The notes: a model not told the origin generated them from the sequence alone. A stretch of DNA of 64,000 nucleotides from Microbulbifer mangrovi (GCF_002009015.1 NZ_LZDE01000344.1:35943-99942); one strand, 5' to 3'; positions 35,507 through 45,004 are shown, numbered from the stretch's first letter. Made by a program: numbers and translations.

Positions 35507-37491
35507 CAGGAACATTCCTCGAGATTGTGGATTTCAATCCCGGGCCCGGGGGTAGGTAGGGGGAAGCCGAAGATCCGGCTATAAAATTCCAGTTCTCCCT
35601 CTAATGCCATCTTGATACTGTCCGCACTGCGGAATCCGTGGCCCTCTTCGGCAAACGTGATGTAAGCGACCGGCAGGCCGCGGTCTTTCAGCGCGTCAAC
35701 CATGGCCTCGGCCTGGTTCGGTGGCACTACCTTGTCCTCCATGCCCTGGAAAAAGATTACCGGGCAATTGAGCTTTTCGATGTGCTCGATGGGAGAGCGC
35801 TCGCGGTAGACGGATTCGGCTTGCGGCCAGGGGCCGACCAGTTTGTCCAGGTAACGGGATTCAAATTTGTGGGTGTCCCTGGCAAGGGTGGTGAGATCGC
35901 CGATCCCGTAGTGGCTGGCTCCAGCGGAAAAGGTATCGTGGAAGGCGAGGGCGGCGAGCACGGTATAGCCGCCGGCGCTGCCGCCTTTGATCAGCAGTCG
36001 CTCAGGATCTGCAAGCCCTTTTTGAACCAGGTATTCCGCGCCCGCACACACGTCTTCCACATCGATAATACCCCAGTTGTCTGCCAGGCGGTCGCGGTAC
36101 TCGCGACCGTAGCCGGTGCTGCCTGAGTAATTGACATCCAGGATGGCGATACCACGGCTGGTCCAGTACTGAATCTTCAGGTTGAGTGCGGCGGAAGTGG
36201 CGCCAGTGGGGCCACCGTGGCTAAACACGATCAGCGGCGGCAACTCGCCGGCGGGTGCGCTGAACTGGGAATTGGTGGGGGAGTAGTAAAATCCGTGTAC
36301 TTCCCGTTCCGCAACTTGATAGCTGACCGGTTCTGCACGTGCAAAGGTGGATTTGGGCAGGGCGAGGTTTCCACTTTGGGCAATGGATTGAAATTGCCCG
36401 GTTTCCGCAGAATACAGGGAGATTTCAGGTAACGAGTCTGCGCTGCCCGCAATCATCAGGGCTTTTCCCGATGCGCAACTGATGCTCTCGAAATCGCACC
36501 CGGGATGAGGGATCAGGTCCGAAGTACCATTTTTCAGGTTGACGATGGCCAGTTGCCAGAGCCCGTTTTGTGTAAAGGTACAGAAAATCTGATCTTCGGC
36601 GATAAAATCGTAGGTCGACATGCCGAACACCCACTGAGGTGTGGCGAACTCCGCGGGTAGATTCCAGATCGGGGTGTCGCTACCCAACCGGTAAAGATTC
36701 CACCAGTTACTGCGATCAGAAACGTAATAGAGGTCGCCGCCGGGAGACCACTGCGGCTGGAAAATAGACTCATTGCCATCCCCCGCGATGCGTCGCGCCT
36801 TGCCAAAAGCCCCATCGACATCGAGTTCAGAGAGCATCAGTTCCGTGGTGTCCCAGGGCATATCCGGGTGGTGCCACTGCAGGAAACTGAGCCGATTGCC
36901 ATCAGGGCTGATTCTCGGGTTGGAGTAGAAATCTGCACCTTCTGCAATGATTTCGTACGGGGCGGCTTCATCCGGAGCCTCAGTGCCTCGCAGGTCGATA
37001 GCGATAATACGGGCGACCGCTTCGCGGTCACTTTGTGACTCATCTTCCTGCACACAGATCAGGCGCTGGCGGGCTTGGTCGATGATCAGGTCGGCATAGT
37101 GGATATTACCTTCCGGGGTAATGGGTTCGGGTACCTCGCCATTTAATGGCATACGGTAGATCCGTTGATCTGCGGCCAGCACGAAATAGACCCAGCCATC
37201 AGCGACCGTATAGCAGCCGCCGCCATATTCGTGTGCCTTGGAACGCACACTTAATGGTGCTGGCAACAGGTCGCGGCGTCCAGATTGAGTATCGAACTCC
37301 ACCAGTACCGAACGCCCTTTTTCTGCCGGCCTTGATTCGAGCCAGTAAGCGCGGTTTTCAAACAGGCGCGCTTCACTCAGACGAACATTGCCGGCGGTCA
37401 GTAAATCGGCGCTGATTGCAGAGCGCCAGCTGCCGTATGGCGCCTGTTCCGGCGTGTCATTTGATCGGGTATCCAGTGGGGTCAAAGTCAT
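35506..37491 (-). CDS. S9 family prolyl-oligopeptidase-like peptidase
   Basis: The ATG at 37491 has a clear AGGAG site and gives 661 residues; the longer frame to 37596 adds a non-conserved arginine-rich leader. An N-terminal WD-like beta-propeller (residues about 30-380) precedes an alpha/beta-hydrolase domain with the nucleophile motif GGSAGG, and EDKVVP and the His in EEGHGF complete the triad. The family trims short peptides as acylaminoacyl- or dipeptidyl-peptidase. There is no signal peptide, so it is cytoplasmic. It lies upstream of and overlaps greB. Confidence 0.92.
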   Translation of the reverse strand: MTLTPLDTRSNDTPEQAPYGSWRSAISADLLTAGNVRLSEARLFENRAYWLESRPAEKGRSVLVEFDTQSGRRDLLPAPLSVRSKAHEYGGGCYTVADGWVYFVLAADQRIYRMPLNGEVPEPITPEGNIHYADLIIDQARQRLICVQEDESQSDREAVARIIAIDLRGTEAPDEAAPYEIIAEGADFYSNPRISPDGNRLSFLQWHHPDMPWDTTELMLSELDVDGAFGKARRIAGDGNESIFQPQWSPGGDLYYVSDRSNWWNLYRLGSDTPIWNLPAEFATPQWVFGMSTYDFIAEDQIFCTFTQNGLWQLAIVNLKNGTSDLIPHPGCDFESISCASGKALMIAGSADSLPEISLYSAETGQFQSIAQSGNLALPKSTFARAEPVSYQVAEREVHGFYYSPTNSQFSAPAGELPPLIVFSHGGPTGATSAALNLKIQYWTSRGIAILDVNYSGSTGYGREYRDRLADNWGIIDVEDVCAGAEYLVQKGLADPERLLIKGGSAGGYTVLAALAFHDTFSAGASHYGIGDLTTLARDTHKFESRYLDKLVGPWPQAESVYRERSPIEHIEKLNCPVIFFQGMEDKVVPPNQAEAMVDALKDRGLPVAYITFAEEGHGFRSADSIKMALEGELEFYSRIFGFPLPTPGPGIEIHNLEECS

Positions 37492-37671
37492 GTCTCCTGT
37501 CGCCTGTTTAAAACATCGAGCTGGCGTGAATGAACGCATTGTACGCCGGCGCGGGATTGCGGCAAATGCTGTGGCTACGTGCAACGCCGTTCTCATCGGC
37601 TGCTAGTCTTAATGTAGTTGCGTCATTCGGCGCCAGCCGTCCCTGGGAAAAAGATCCGGGGGTGGTTCACT

Positions 37672-39186
37672 ATGGCGGAGAACGGTATGCAGGGGTTTTT
37701 GGACGGCTTGGCATCTCTGATTGGTTGGGGGAACAGCCTGACCTGGGGTGGGCTGGGCGGATACTGGTGGCTGGGCATCCTGATCGCCGCACTGTTACCT
37801 GCGGGGCTGTACTTCACGGTGCGTATGGGGTTTGTACAGTTTCGCTGCTTCGGCCACATGCTGCGTGTGATGGGACACAGTTTCCATAAGGAACATGATG
37901 ACGCGGTGTCCTCATTTCAGGCATTTGCTACCAGTGCAGCAGCCCGTGTGGGCACCGGTAATATCGCCGGTGTGGCGGTTGCGATTACCGCAGGAGGGCC
38001 TGGCGCCATCTTCTGGATGTGGCTGGTAGCGATGGTGGGGATGGCGACCAGCCTGGTTGAAAATACCCTCGCGCAAGTGTTCAAGGAGCAGGGCGAGGTA
38101 GCAGGCACTTTCCGGGGTGGCCCCGCGTATTACATCGACAAGGGGCTGGGCAAGCGCTGGAAATGGTTGTCCATTGTCTTTTCCGTCTTCCTGATCATTT
38201 GCTTCGGATTCTTCTTTAATGCTGTGCAGGCCAATGCCATGTCCGAGGCGATCCACTCGGCGTGGGGGGTAAACCCGCTGCTGGTGGGTGTGCTGATTGC
38301 GATTTTGGCGGGCGCGATTGTGTTTGGCGGGATCAAATCAATCGGCAGATTCGCTGGTATCGTAGTGCCGATCATGGCCCTGGCCTACATCGCCATTGCC
38401 CTGTTTGTGATTGCGACCAATATCTCGCGTATTCCGGAAGTGTTCAGCCTGATCTTTGCCAATGCCTTCGGGATGCAGGAAGCGGGGGCGGGAGCGTTTG
38501 GTGCGGTGGTGGCCAACGGCATCAAGCGGGGTCTGTTTTCCAATGAAGCCGGTATGGGCTCATCGCCGAACGTGGGCGCGGTTGCCGATGTGAAACACCC
38601 GGTGGTACAGGGCTACGTGCAGATGGCCTCGGTGTTTCTCGATACCATGCTGATCTGTACCGCCACGGCAGCGCTCATATTATTGAGCAATGTCGAATTA
38701 AGCGGGGCGATGGAAGGGGTCACCCTGACCCAGGCAGCACTGGCCAGTGAGGTGGGCAGCTGGGGTAGCAGTTTTATCGCTATCGCGCTGATCTTCTTCG
38801 CGTTTACTTCGGTAATTGCCAATTACTACTATGCGGAAACCAATATTTTCTATCTCTGGCACACGCGCTTTTCCATATTCTGCTACCGGTTCCTGTATAT
38901 CGTATTTATCCTGTTCGGCGCCTGGGTGGCCTGGAGCGGTAGTTCCGACAACTTCCAGCTGCTGTGGAATATGGCAGACATGTCCATGGGCTTTATGGCA
39001 ACTGCCAACCTGCTCGCGATCCTGTTGTTGTCCGGGGTGGCGATCAAGGTGTTTGCGGATTACGAAACGCAGCGGAATCGGGGAATTGCAGAGCCGGTGT
39101 TCGATGCGCGACAGCACAATATCCCGGGTATCGAGCCGGATGTGTGGCAGGGTGGGCCACATACCCCGGGAGAGCATATGGAATAG
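37672..39186 (+). CDS. Alanine/glycine:cation symporter (AGCS family)
   Basis: This roughly 504-residue membrane protein with about ten helices has the AGCS signatures AARVGTGNIAGVAVAITAGGPG and FSNEAGMGSSPNVGAVADV. It imports alanine or glycine with sodium or protons. The start at 37672 is preceded by GGGGGTGG; the ATG at 37687, with GGAG upstream, is a near-equal alternative. It is divergent from the S9 peptidase. The C-terminal 30 residues are polar and cytoplasmic. Confidence 0.93.
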   Translation: MAENGMQGFLDGLASLIGWGNSLTWGGLGGYWWLGILIAALLPAGLYFTVRMGFVQFRCFGHMLRVMGHSFHKEHDDAVSSFQAFATSAAARVGTGNIAGVAVAITAGGPGAIFWMWLVAMVGMATSLVENTLAQVFKEQGEVAGTFRGGPAYYIDKGLGKRWKWLSIVFSVFLIICFGFFFNAVQANAMSEAIHSAWGVNPLLVGVLIAILAGAIVFGGIKSIGRFAGIVVPIMALAYIAIALFVIATNISRIPEVFSLIFANAFGMQEAGAGAFGAVVANGIKRGLFSNEAGMGSSPNVGAVADVKHPVVQGYVQMASVFLDTMLICTATAALILLSNVELSGAMEGVTLTQAALASEVGSWGSSFIAIALIFFAFTSVIANYYYAETNIFYLWHTRFSIFCYRFLYIVFILFGAWVAWSGSSDNFQLLWNMADMSMGFMATANLLAILLLSGVAIKVFADYETQRNRGIAEPVFDARQHNIPGIEPDVWQGGPHTPGEHME

Positions 39187-39329
39187 GGCGGGGCGCAGCC
39201 CTGTTTCCCCGGTAATGAGACACTGTTCCGCCAGCGACTGTGATGCCGGTTGCCAAACCGGAAACATGTCCCATTTTGCCGAATTCACTGAGAACCAGTG
39301 CGCACTCCGCCGTTGATGAATCTTTTAGG

Positions 39330-39366
39330 CTCACCGCTGGGTTAACAGCCAACCTCGCGCGGTGAG
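39330..39366 (+). promoter_or_regulatory. Hairpin that covers the ribosome site of the 890-residue gene
   Basis: CTCACCGC (39330-39337) pairs exactly with GCGGTGAG (39359-39366), and an inner GGTT/AACC pair stabilises the loop. The right arm contains the only Shine-Dalgarno-like sequence (GGTGAG) six bases before the ATG at 39373. Translation could therefore be sensitive to folding. No ligand-binding motif is recognised. Confidence 0.5.
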
Positions 39367-39372
39367 TATTTC

Positions 39373-42045
39373 ATGTCAGGCCAACAAAAATTCCAGATTG
39401 TATCTGCAGGTAAAACCCTGCGTGCGAAAGCACCTGCGGAAGTATTACAGGAGGTGGCCAGCACCTTCTCCGTCAGTGCCGAACAGGCGCGCAAGCTTTT
39501 CCTGAAAGGGTGGGTAATCAAGGATCAGCTCTCACCGGGGCAGGTGGTCCAGTATCGCACTCAGCTACAGCAGATCGGACTGAAAATCGAAGTACACCCC
39601 GCCGGCAAGTTCGACAACCGTGCAATACTCGCGCGGCTGCAATTCGCGCAAAAACGCAAGGCGCGTAAAGAATCCGGCGCCCAGCCCGGACGTTCGGGTG
39701 ACACAAAGCCGGCTGCTCAACAGGCAACTCAGCCAAAGAGCGCTCAAAAGTCTGCTAAAGATTCTGTCGAAAAGGTGGAACCAACTAACTCGATAGCCTC
39801 GCAAGCGGAGGTTCGAGCAGCGAAGTCCGCTACCCCCAAAAAATCACACAATGACACACCGGCCCCGCGCGAGCGCGAGTCGTCCGCTGCGCGAGCCCAA
39901 CTGGAAGCGCTGTTTACCGGTGAAAGCGCTGGATTCGATTCGCTGGCACAGAGGCTGGCAATGCTCCCAGGCCTCGTCAGCGCAGCGCTGGTGCCGGCTC
40001 TGTTTACCGGCCTGATGCTCTTTTGTATCTATTCCATAGGAATGGCGCTGTGGGCGCTGCCCGCTTCCGTAATGGATGGCAGCTTCGGTGTGGGTACGGT
40101 CATCAGTGTGCTGATCAAGCTCCTGCTTACGGTGTTTGTCGGGGCATTGCTGGCATATCCATTTTTTACATCTCGCTGGCGAGTGCTGGCAGAGTCCGAG
40201 CAGGCTGTGGGACTGAGCATCCGCAAGTCTGAAGCCCCGGGCTTATTCCTGCTGCTCGAGGTGCTTGAGACAAGGTCGGGGCTGGGTATTGCCGGCCAGC
40301 AGCCAGGGCCGAAAAACCTGGCTGTAGCGCGTGGTGCAAAAAGTACGCCGATTGAGGTAACTGCAGGCTCGGATGTCGTTGTGACCCGGCAGCCCGGTGA
40401 ACCGCGTACCCTGCAGTTGGGACTGGGGGCGGTCGCGACACTGAATGGTGGAGATGTGGTGGCGCTCGTTGCGCGTGCGCTGTCCTATCATCAGGGGCCG
40501 CTGATGCGTGCCGGAGTGCACCTTTCAATGACCACAGCACAACGGCTGAAATCCTGGCAGGACGCGCTTGAGCGGGAGGTGACCCTGCTCAGTGTCGAAG
40601 ATGAGCCAACTGCCGCGCGTATTTCAGCGCTCAACCCTCTACATAAGTTACTTTCGGTTTGCGGACTGGCGCTGGTGCCGGTGCTTGAACGCTTACAGGG
40701 CGTGCACCGAGCGACCAGCGGTGCGGTTGCACGCAGGCTGGAAGCCCGCGCAGACCGTGCCGCAGCGCAAATGATTGGCAGCGACGACTTTGCGCAATTT
40801 GCCGAGCGATGGAATCAACTGGTGCACGCCGATCTGGTATGCGGCGAGATCAACCGGGAGGCGCAGATTACCGGCAAGCGTCTGGCGGATATTCCGCGCG
40901 CCGTACGCTGGCTTTACCGCAATCTGGAGGAGGCCACTCGCACCAGTATCGATATGGCGATGGCCGAAGATACTGATAGTTGGCAGCCGACCGAGCCCGC
41001 TGGACACGAGCGGATAGCAGCTGTAGAAGCGCGGCAGCTGTCGGCACTGTTACAGAGAGTCGACTTCTCTGTGCAGAAACTATTTACCGATTTCGATGAG
41101 CTCTGTGCGCGCGCGAGCCGCTTGGGAGCGGAGGAGAGCTGCCGGGCGGTAGAGAACAGCCTGTTGCTGACGGCCAGCAAGGAAACCGAAGAGGCGCAGC
41201 AGGTCCTGTCCGAGTATTTCAACCGGGTTATCCCGCGGGACTTCCTGCCGTTGCAGGGGCCGCAAAATGCGGAACTGGCGGACCTCGGACTGCAGGACAC
41301 TATCGACTGGCTGCGCTCGCGTCTGGTGGATCTTCAGGAACAGGAACAGCGGTTGGGGCAGTTGCAGTTGAGTGGTGCCCGAATTCAGTTGGGCGCGGCG
41401 CTGGTACGGGCTAACGTTCGGGTGGACTCGCGCCGCTTTGAACTGAGCGGTACCACACCCTCTGCTGCCGAAGCGTCGGCGAAAGACAATCGCGCGCGGG
41501 TTCAGGAGTGTATTCAGCAGCGCCAACAATTACACCAGATGTTCTTTCAGCGTATACAGGGGATTGTCTCCGGGTTGAGTGGCGGCGAGCGCGGTGATGC
41601 AGATCAGTCGCTGGCACAGCTTCAAGGCTTCGAGCGCATGCGCGAACCGCTCAGCAGTCTCGACCGCTACGGTGACCTGGTGTGCGAGCTAATTGAGTAC
41701 CTGCCTGGGAATGAGGTCCCCGCGTCGCTGCTGCAAAAATACGCCCAGCTGGCGGTGCAGCAGATTCGCGAGGTGCACAGGATTGCGGTTGAGGAACCTG
41801 CGCTTCTGCCGGCGCCATTGCTGGAGAAACTGGCGGCCTGTGGCGCTGGAGATCCGAACGGTGTGGCAGATGCCCGTGGGGGGGATCTGGCTGGAGAGCT
41901 GCAGGCGATCGAGCTGCGCTGCAAAAATGCCAGCGCCGTGGTGTGTGAGGGATATCACCTGGCACTGTCGAGTCTGTTGAAGCTGTGCCTGGTGGAGGAG
42001 GGGCGCCGCAAGGTGAAACCCCTGCGACTCGCCGGAACGCTGTAA
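39373..42045 (+). CDS. Large membrane-anchored protein with inactive M48-like domain
   Basis: I do not recognise a named family for this 890-residue protein. Residues 5-75 resemble the small N-terminal domain found before DUF805 proteins (FLKGWVIKDQLSPGQ…YRTQLQQIGLKIEVHP). A basic, polar linker (75-190) leads to two or three membrane helices at about 200-265. Residues 300-480 follow an M48-peptidase pattern (VVVTRQPGEPRTLQLGLGAVATLNGGDVVALV), but the HExxH site is RALSY (368-372), so zinc binding is lost. The C-terminal 400 residues are charged, helical and coiled-coil-like. I infer a non-catalytic scaffold or regulator. It is an isolated gene with an unusual leader hairpin. Confidence 0.55.
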   Translation: MSGQQKFQIVSAGKTLRAKAPAEVLQEVASTFSVSAEQARKLFLKGWVIKDQLSPGQVVQYRTQLQQIGLKIEVHPAGKFDNRAILARLQFAQKRKARKESGAQPGRSGDTKPAAQQATQPKSAQKSAKDSVEKVEPTNSIASQAEVRAAKSATPKKSHNDTPAPRERESSAARAQLEALFTGESAGFDSLAQRLAMLPGLVSAALVPALFTGLMLFCIYSIGMALWALPASVMDGSFGVGTVISVLIKLLLTVFVGALLAYPFFTSRWRVLAESEQAVGLSIRKSEAPGLFLLLEVLETRSGLGIAGQQPGPKNLAVARGAKSTPIEVTAGSDVVVTRQPGEPRTLQLGLGAVATLNGGDVVALVARALSYHQGPLMRAGVHLSMTTAQRLKSWQDALEREVTLLSVEDEPTAARISALNPLHKLLSVCGLALVPVLERLQGVHRATSGAVARRLEARADRAAAQMIGSDDFAQFAERWNQLVHADLVCGEINREAQITGKRLADIPRAVRWLYRNLEEATRTSIDMAMAEDTDSWQPTEPAGHERIAAVEARQLSALLQRVDFSVQKLFTDFDELCARASRLGAEESCRAVENSLLLTASKETEEAQQVLSEYFNRVIPRDFLPLQGPQNAELADLGLQDTIDWLRSRLVDLQEQEQRLGQLQLSGARIQLGAALVRANVRVDSRRFELSGTTPSAAEASAKDNRARVQECIQQRQQLHQMFFQRIQGIVSGLSGGERGDADQSLAQLQGFERMREPLSSLDRYGDLVCELIEYLPGNEVPASLLQKYAQLAVQQIREVHRIAVEEPALLPAPLLEKLAACGAGDPNGVADARGGDLAGELQAIELRCKNASAVVCEGYHLALSSLLKLCLVEEGRRKVKPLRLAGTL

Positions 42046-42067
42046 TCCCCGACGCTTTACCGTGGAT

Positions 42068-42084
42068 CCGGGCGTCCTGCCCGG
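42068..42084. terminator. Possible weak terminator between convergent genes
   Basis: The stem CCGGGC / GCCCGG with a five-base loop lies between the 890-residue gene and yciH. It has no T-run, so its function as a terminator is uncertain. Confidence 0.35.
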
Positions 42085-42090
42085 AGCCAA

Positions 42091-42414
42091 TCAGCCTCCG
42101 GCCAGCTTCACCGTGTAGCTTTTGGCCTCCAGAACGGCCTTGATCTCGTCCCGTTTGTCGCCCTGAATTTCAATGACGCCATCTTTCAGGGCGCCACCGC
42201 AGCCACAGCGCTTTTTCAGTTCCGCCAAAAGTAGTTTCAGTTCACTGTCAGTGCCATCCACCCCTCTGACACAGGTCACGCCCTTGCCCTTGCGGCCCTT
42301 GGTTTCTCTCTGGATGCGGACGATGCCGTCACCTTGATGGCGCTTTTCTGCCGGTGCGGACTCTTTGATGCGGCCGCGGTCGGTGGAATAAACAAGCCGG
42401 TTTTTGTCACTCAT
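42091..42414 (-). CDS. yciH: SUI1/eIF1-family translation factor YciH
   Basis: This 107-residue protein has the bacterial SUI1 domain. An N-terminal positively charged tail precedes GIVRIQRETKGRKGKGVTCVRG and KKRCGCGGALKDGVIEIQGDKRDEI, which form the ribosome-binding core. The family is related to eukaryotic initiation factor 1 and may monitor start-codon selection; the bacterial role is not settled. It is a single gene, convergent with the 890-residue gene. Confidence 0.93.
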   Translation of the reverse strand: MSDKNRLVYSTDRGRIKESAPAEKRHQGDGIVRIQRETKGRKGKGVTCVRGVDGTDSELKLLLAELKKRCGCGGALKDGVIEIQGDKRDEIKAVLEAKSYTVKLAGG

Positions 42415-42598
42415 AATTGTGCTTTACAGATATCGGTTACTTTCTTGCCGCGCAAGGATAGCCGAAGCGTGTCGGGCAGATAAAGGTTCCGCCGGCAGTT
42501 ACCTGGCAAGGCCCTACACAACGGGGTTGATTGAAACGGGTCCCGGTCGGCTAAAATGACGGCAATTCCTCCAAGCAAAGACACAAGGAAATGACTGA

Positions 42599-43432
42599 AT
42601 GGCCCTGACAGGTGTCCGCAAGCGGCTCAATGAAGTGATATTCGGCACCGACACGCCGGCCGGAAAGTATTTTGATGTGGTCCTTATCTGGACCATCCTT
42701 GTCAGTGTGGTGCTGGTTCTGCTTGCTTCTGTTGAGAGCTGGTGGGTTCGCTACGGAGAGATCTTCTTTCGCCTGGAGTGGTTTTTCACCGCACTGTTCA
42801 CAGTGGAGTACCTGACCCGGATTTACTGCGCAAATGACCGCCGGTCCTATGTGTTTAGCTTTTATGGCGTTGTAGACCTGTTGGCAATCCTGCCCAGTTA
42901 TCTGGCACTGATATTTACCGGCGCCACATACCTGATGGTGATTCGCCTGTTGCGGGTGCTGCGAATCTTTAGGATCCTGAAACTTGTCCGCTACCTGAGT
43001 GACGCCAACCTGCTGGTGCGCTCCCTGTGGCAGGCGCGTCGACGGATCCTGGTGTTTTATTCGAGTGTGCTTGTGCTGTGTATCATTTTCGGCAGCATCA
43101 TGTTTATTGTGGAAGGCCCGAAACACGGGTTTACCAGTATCCCCAAAAGTATTTACTGGACCATCGTCACCATCACCACCGTGGGGTACGGGGATATCAC
43201 CCCCCAAACCACGCTTGGACAGGCGATCGCCTCCATGACCATGTTGATCGGTTACTCGATCATTGCGGTGCCTACCGGCATTGTCACTGCCGAACTGGCC
43301 CACGAGCTGGGTCGGGAAAAGCAACTGGCGCGGTGCCACAATTGCGGAAGGGCGGGGCATGATGCGGATTCCGAGTTCTGCAAGCACTGCGGGTACAAGC
43401 TCGAAGATTTTGAGCCGATTACCGAAAATTGA
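42599..43432 (+). CDS. Voltage-gated potassium channel with C-terminal zinc ribbon
   Basis: This 277-residue ion transporter has six helices. The S4-like segment RLLRVLRIFRILKLVRYL carries the regular basic residues of a voltage sensor, and the pore filter TVGYGD is at residues 194-199, indicating K+ selectivity. After S6, a cytoplasmic tail contains Cys246, Cys249, Cys261 and Cys264 in two CxxC pairs, a zinc-ribbon arrangement that could gate or tether the channel. The ATG at 42599 follows AAGGA. It is divergent from yciH. Regulation by zinc or redox is inference. Confidence 0.92.
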   Translation: MALTGVRKRLNEVIFGTDTPAGKYFDVVLIWTILVSVVLVLLASVESWWVRYGEIFFRLEWFFTALFTVEYLTRIYCANDRRSYVFSFYGVVDLLAILPSYLALIFTGATYLMVIRLLRVLRIFRILKLVRYLSDANLLVRSLWQARRRILVFYSSVLVLCIIFGSIMFIVEGPKHGFTSIPKSIYWTIVTITTVGYGDITPQTTLGQAIASMTMLIGYSIIAVPTGIVTAELAHELGREKQLARCHNCGRAGHDADSEFCKHCGYKLEDFEPITEN

Positions 43433-43439
43433 CCCACCC

Positions 43440-43529
43440 GCGCGCATCGCCTGCGCGCCAGAGGGCGGAGGCGCAAGATAGTCCCGGGGGCTGCTTAACA
43501 GCCCCGTTGCTATCCGCTATCCTTGCGCC
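43440..43529. other. Structured intergenic element with two consecutive hairpins
   Basis: The first hairpin is GCGCGCA-TCGCC-TGCGCGC (43440-43458). The second is composite. An outer stem GGCGCAAG-ATAG (43470-43481) pairs with CTAT-C-CTTGCGCC (43517-43529), leaving one bulged C. The inner hairpin is GGGGCTG-CTTAA-CAGCCCC (43487-43505). No T-run follows. It could be a transcription attenuator, an mRNA 3' end or a small RNA. Confidence 0.55.
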
Positions 43530-43602
43530 CCGTTCAACCTGCCGCCTTTTTCCAGAAGGCCGTTCCGCCATCAACTCCTACAGACACTGGTAGCTGCCCC
43601 CA

Positions 43603-44748
43603 ATGGATATTCAGGGATACTGCGCACCGGGCTTCGAAGCCCTATTTGATGCCTTCGCCACTAATTTTCGCGATCACGGTGATGTCGGCGCCTCTTTCTG
43701 TGCCGTACATCAGGGCGAGGTAATTGCCTCACTGTGGGCAGGGAGTGCAGATCGCGCCGGTACGCGGGTATTTGAAGAAGATACCCTCGCCAACGTGTTC
43801 TCCTCCTCCAAGGGGATTCTTGCGCTGATTGCTCTGCAGCAGGTTGCCGCGGGTAACCTGGACCTGGATATACCGGTGGCACACTACTGGCCCGAGTTTG
43901 CCGCTGCCGGCAAATCCGAGATCACCGGACGCCAGCTACTCTGTCACCGGGCCGGGGTGATCGCGTTCCGCGAACGGGTGAAGGATGATCTGATTTACGA
44001 TTGGTCGGCAGCACTGGAACAGGTCGCTGCCACGGAACCCTGGTGGAAGCCCGGCAGCCAGCAGGGCTATGCACCCTTCCTTTATGGATGGACGATCGGG
44101 GGGCTGATTGAAAAAGCCAGCGGTCAGCCGCTGATGTCTCTTTACCGTGCCGGTATTGCGGACCCGCTGGAGCTGGATGGCGGCTTCGGTGCCGTTGGCC
44201 ACCGCTCCTCTGAAATCGCTGACGTTGGCCCCCTCAAGAAACCACTGCCGGAATTACGCGATAACGCTATCGGTCGCTCTATCAAGGAAGACCGCCAGGG
44301 GCCAGTGGCTACTGCTTTCACCAATCCGGTGTCGCTGATGATGGGCACTAACGGTGAGCAGTGGCGCGGCGCGTTGATTCCCGCGGCCAATGGCCACTTC
44401 AGCGCGAGAGATTTGGCGACCGTTTACGGTGATCTCGCGAGTGAAGATCCCCAGTTGCTGCCGCTGGTATTGCTGCGTGAGGCAACCGAGGAGCAGAGTC
44501 GTGGGCAGGACGCCATACTGCAGGCAGATATCGCGTTTGGCTGTGGTTTCCTGAAATCCGCTGGCGCTGAAGATCTGCATTTTGGCAGTGAAGCTGGTTT
44601 CGGGCACCCCGGCGCCGGCGGCAGCGTTGGCTTTGCCGACCCGGGTGCGGAGCTGGGATTTGGCTATGTCACCTCTCGTATGGGGCAGAGCCTGTTTATG
44701 GATCAGCGTGCAGTTGGATTGAAGAACTGCCTGTACAGCCTGCTTTAA
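43603..44748 (+). CDS. Beta-lactamase-fold serine hydrolase (EstB-like)
   Basis: This 381-residue protein has the class C beta-lactamase fold. The nucleophile motif SxxK is Ser67-Ser-Ser-Lys70 (VFSSSKGIL), and the second motif (Tyr in PFLYGWTIGG) and the third (HPGAGGS) are in place. There is no signal peptide, pointing to a cytoplasmic esterase/EstB-like enzyme rather than a true beta-lactamase. The SlyX gene follows after 28 bp. The substrate is unknown. Confidence 0.88.
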   Translation: MDIQGYCAPGFEALFDAFATNFRDHGDVGASFCAVHQGEVIASLWAGSADRAGTRVFEEDTLANVFSSSKGILALIALQQVAAGNLDLDIPVAHYWPEFAAAGKSEITGRQLLCHRAGVIAFRERVKDDLIYDWSAALEQVAATEPWWKPGSQQGYAPFLYGWTIGGLIEKASGQPLMSLYRAGIADPLELDGGFGAVGHRSSEIADVGPLKKPLPELRDNAIGRSIKEDRQGPVATAFTNPVSLMMGTNGEQWRGALIPAANGHFSARDLATVYGDLASEDPQLLPLVLLREATEEQSRGQDAILQADIAFGCGFLKSAGAEDLHFGSEAGFGHPGAGGSVGFADPGAELGFGYVTSRMGQSLFMDQRAVGLKNCLYSLL

Positions 44749-44776
44749 GTGGGCTTATGTACCCAAGAGGTGAACA

Positions 44777-45004
44777 ATGAGTACAGATTATAAACAGATT
44801 TCTGCACGAGTGGACGAGCTCGAGACCCGGCTAGCTTTTCAGGAAGACACCCTGGCCGAGCTAAACGATGTGATCGCCGCCCAGGATGCGCAGATTCGCG
44901 CCCTGGTACAGCGGGTGAAAGAAATGACAGAGAAATATCAGGACCTGTCGTTTGAAGTGCAAAAGGGCGTCAGTCCGGGCGAGGAAAAGCCTCCTCACTA
45001 TTGA
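44777..45004 (+). CDS. slyX: SlyX family protein
   Basis: This 75-residue coiled-coil protein has the SlyX pattern: VDELETRLAFQEDTLAELNDVI near the start and the ending PGEEKPPHY. The heptad-patterned central region predicts a trimeric or dimeric coiled coil. Its function is unknown. It probably shares a transcript with the hydrolase gene; the site GAGGTGA lies just upstream of the ATG. Confidence 0.92.
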   Translation: MSTDYKQISARVDELETRLAFQEDTLAELNDVIAAQDAQIRALVQRVKEMTEKYQDLSFEVQKGVSPGEEKPPHY

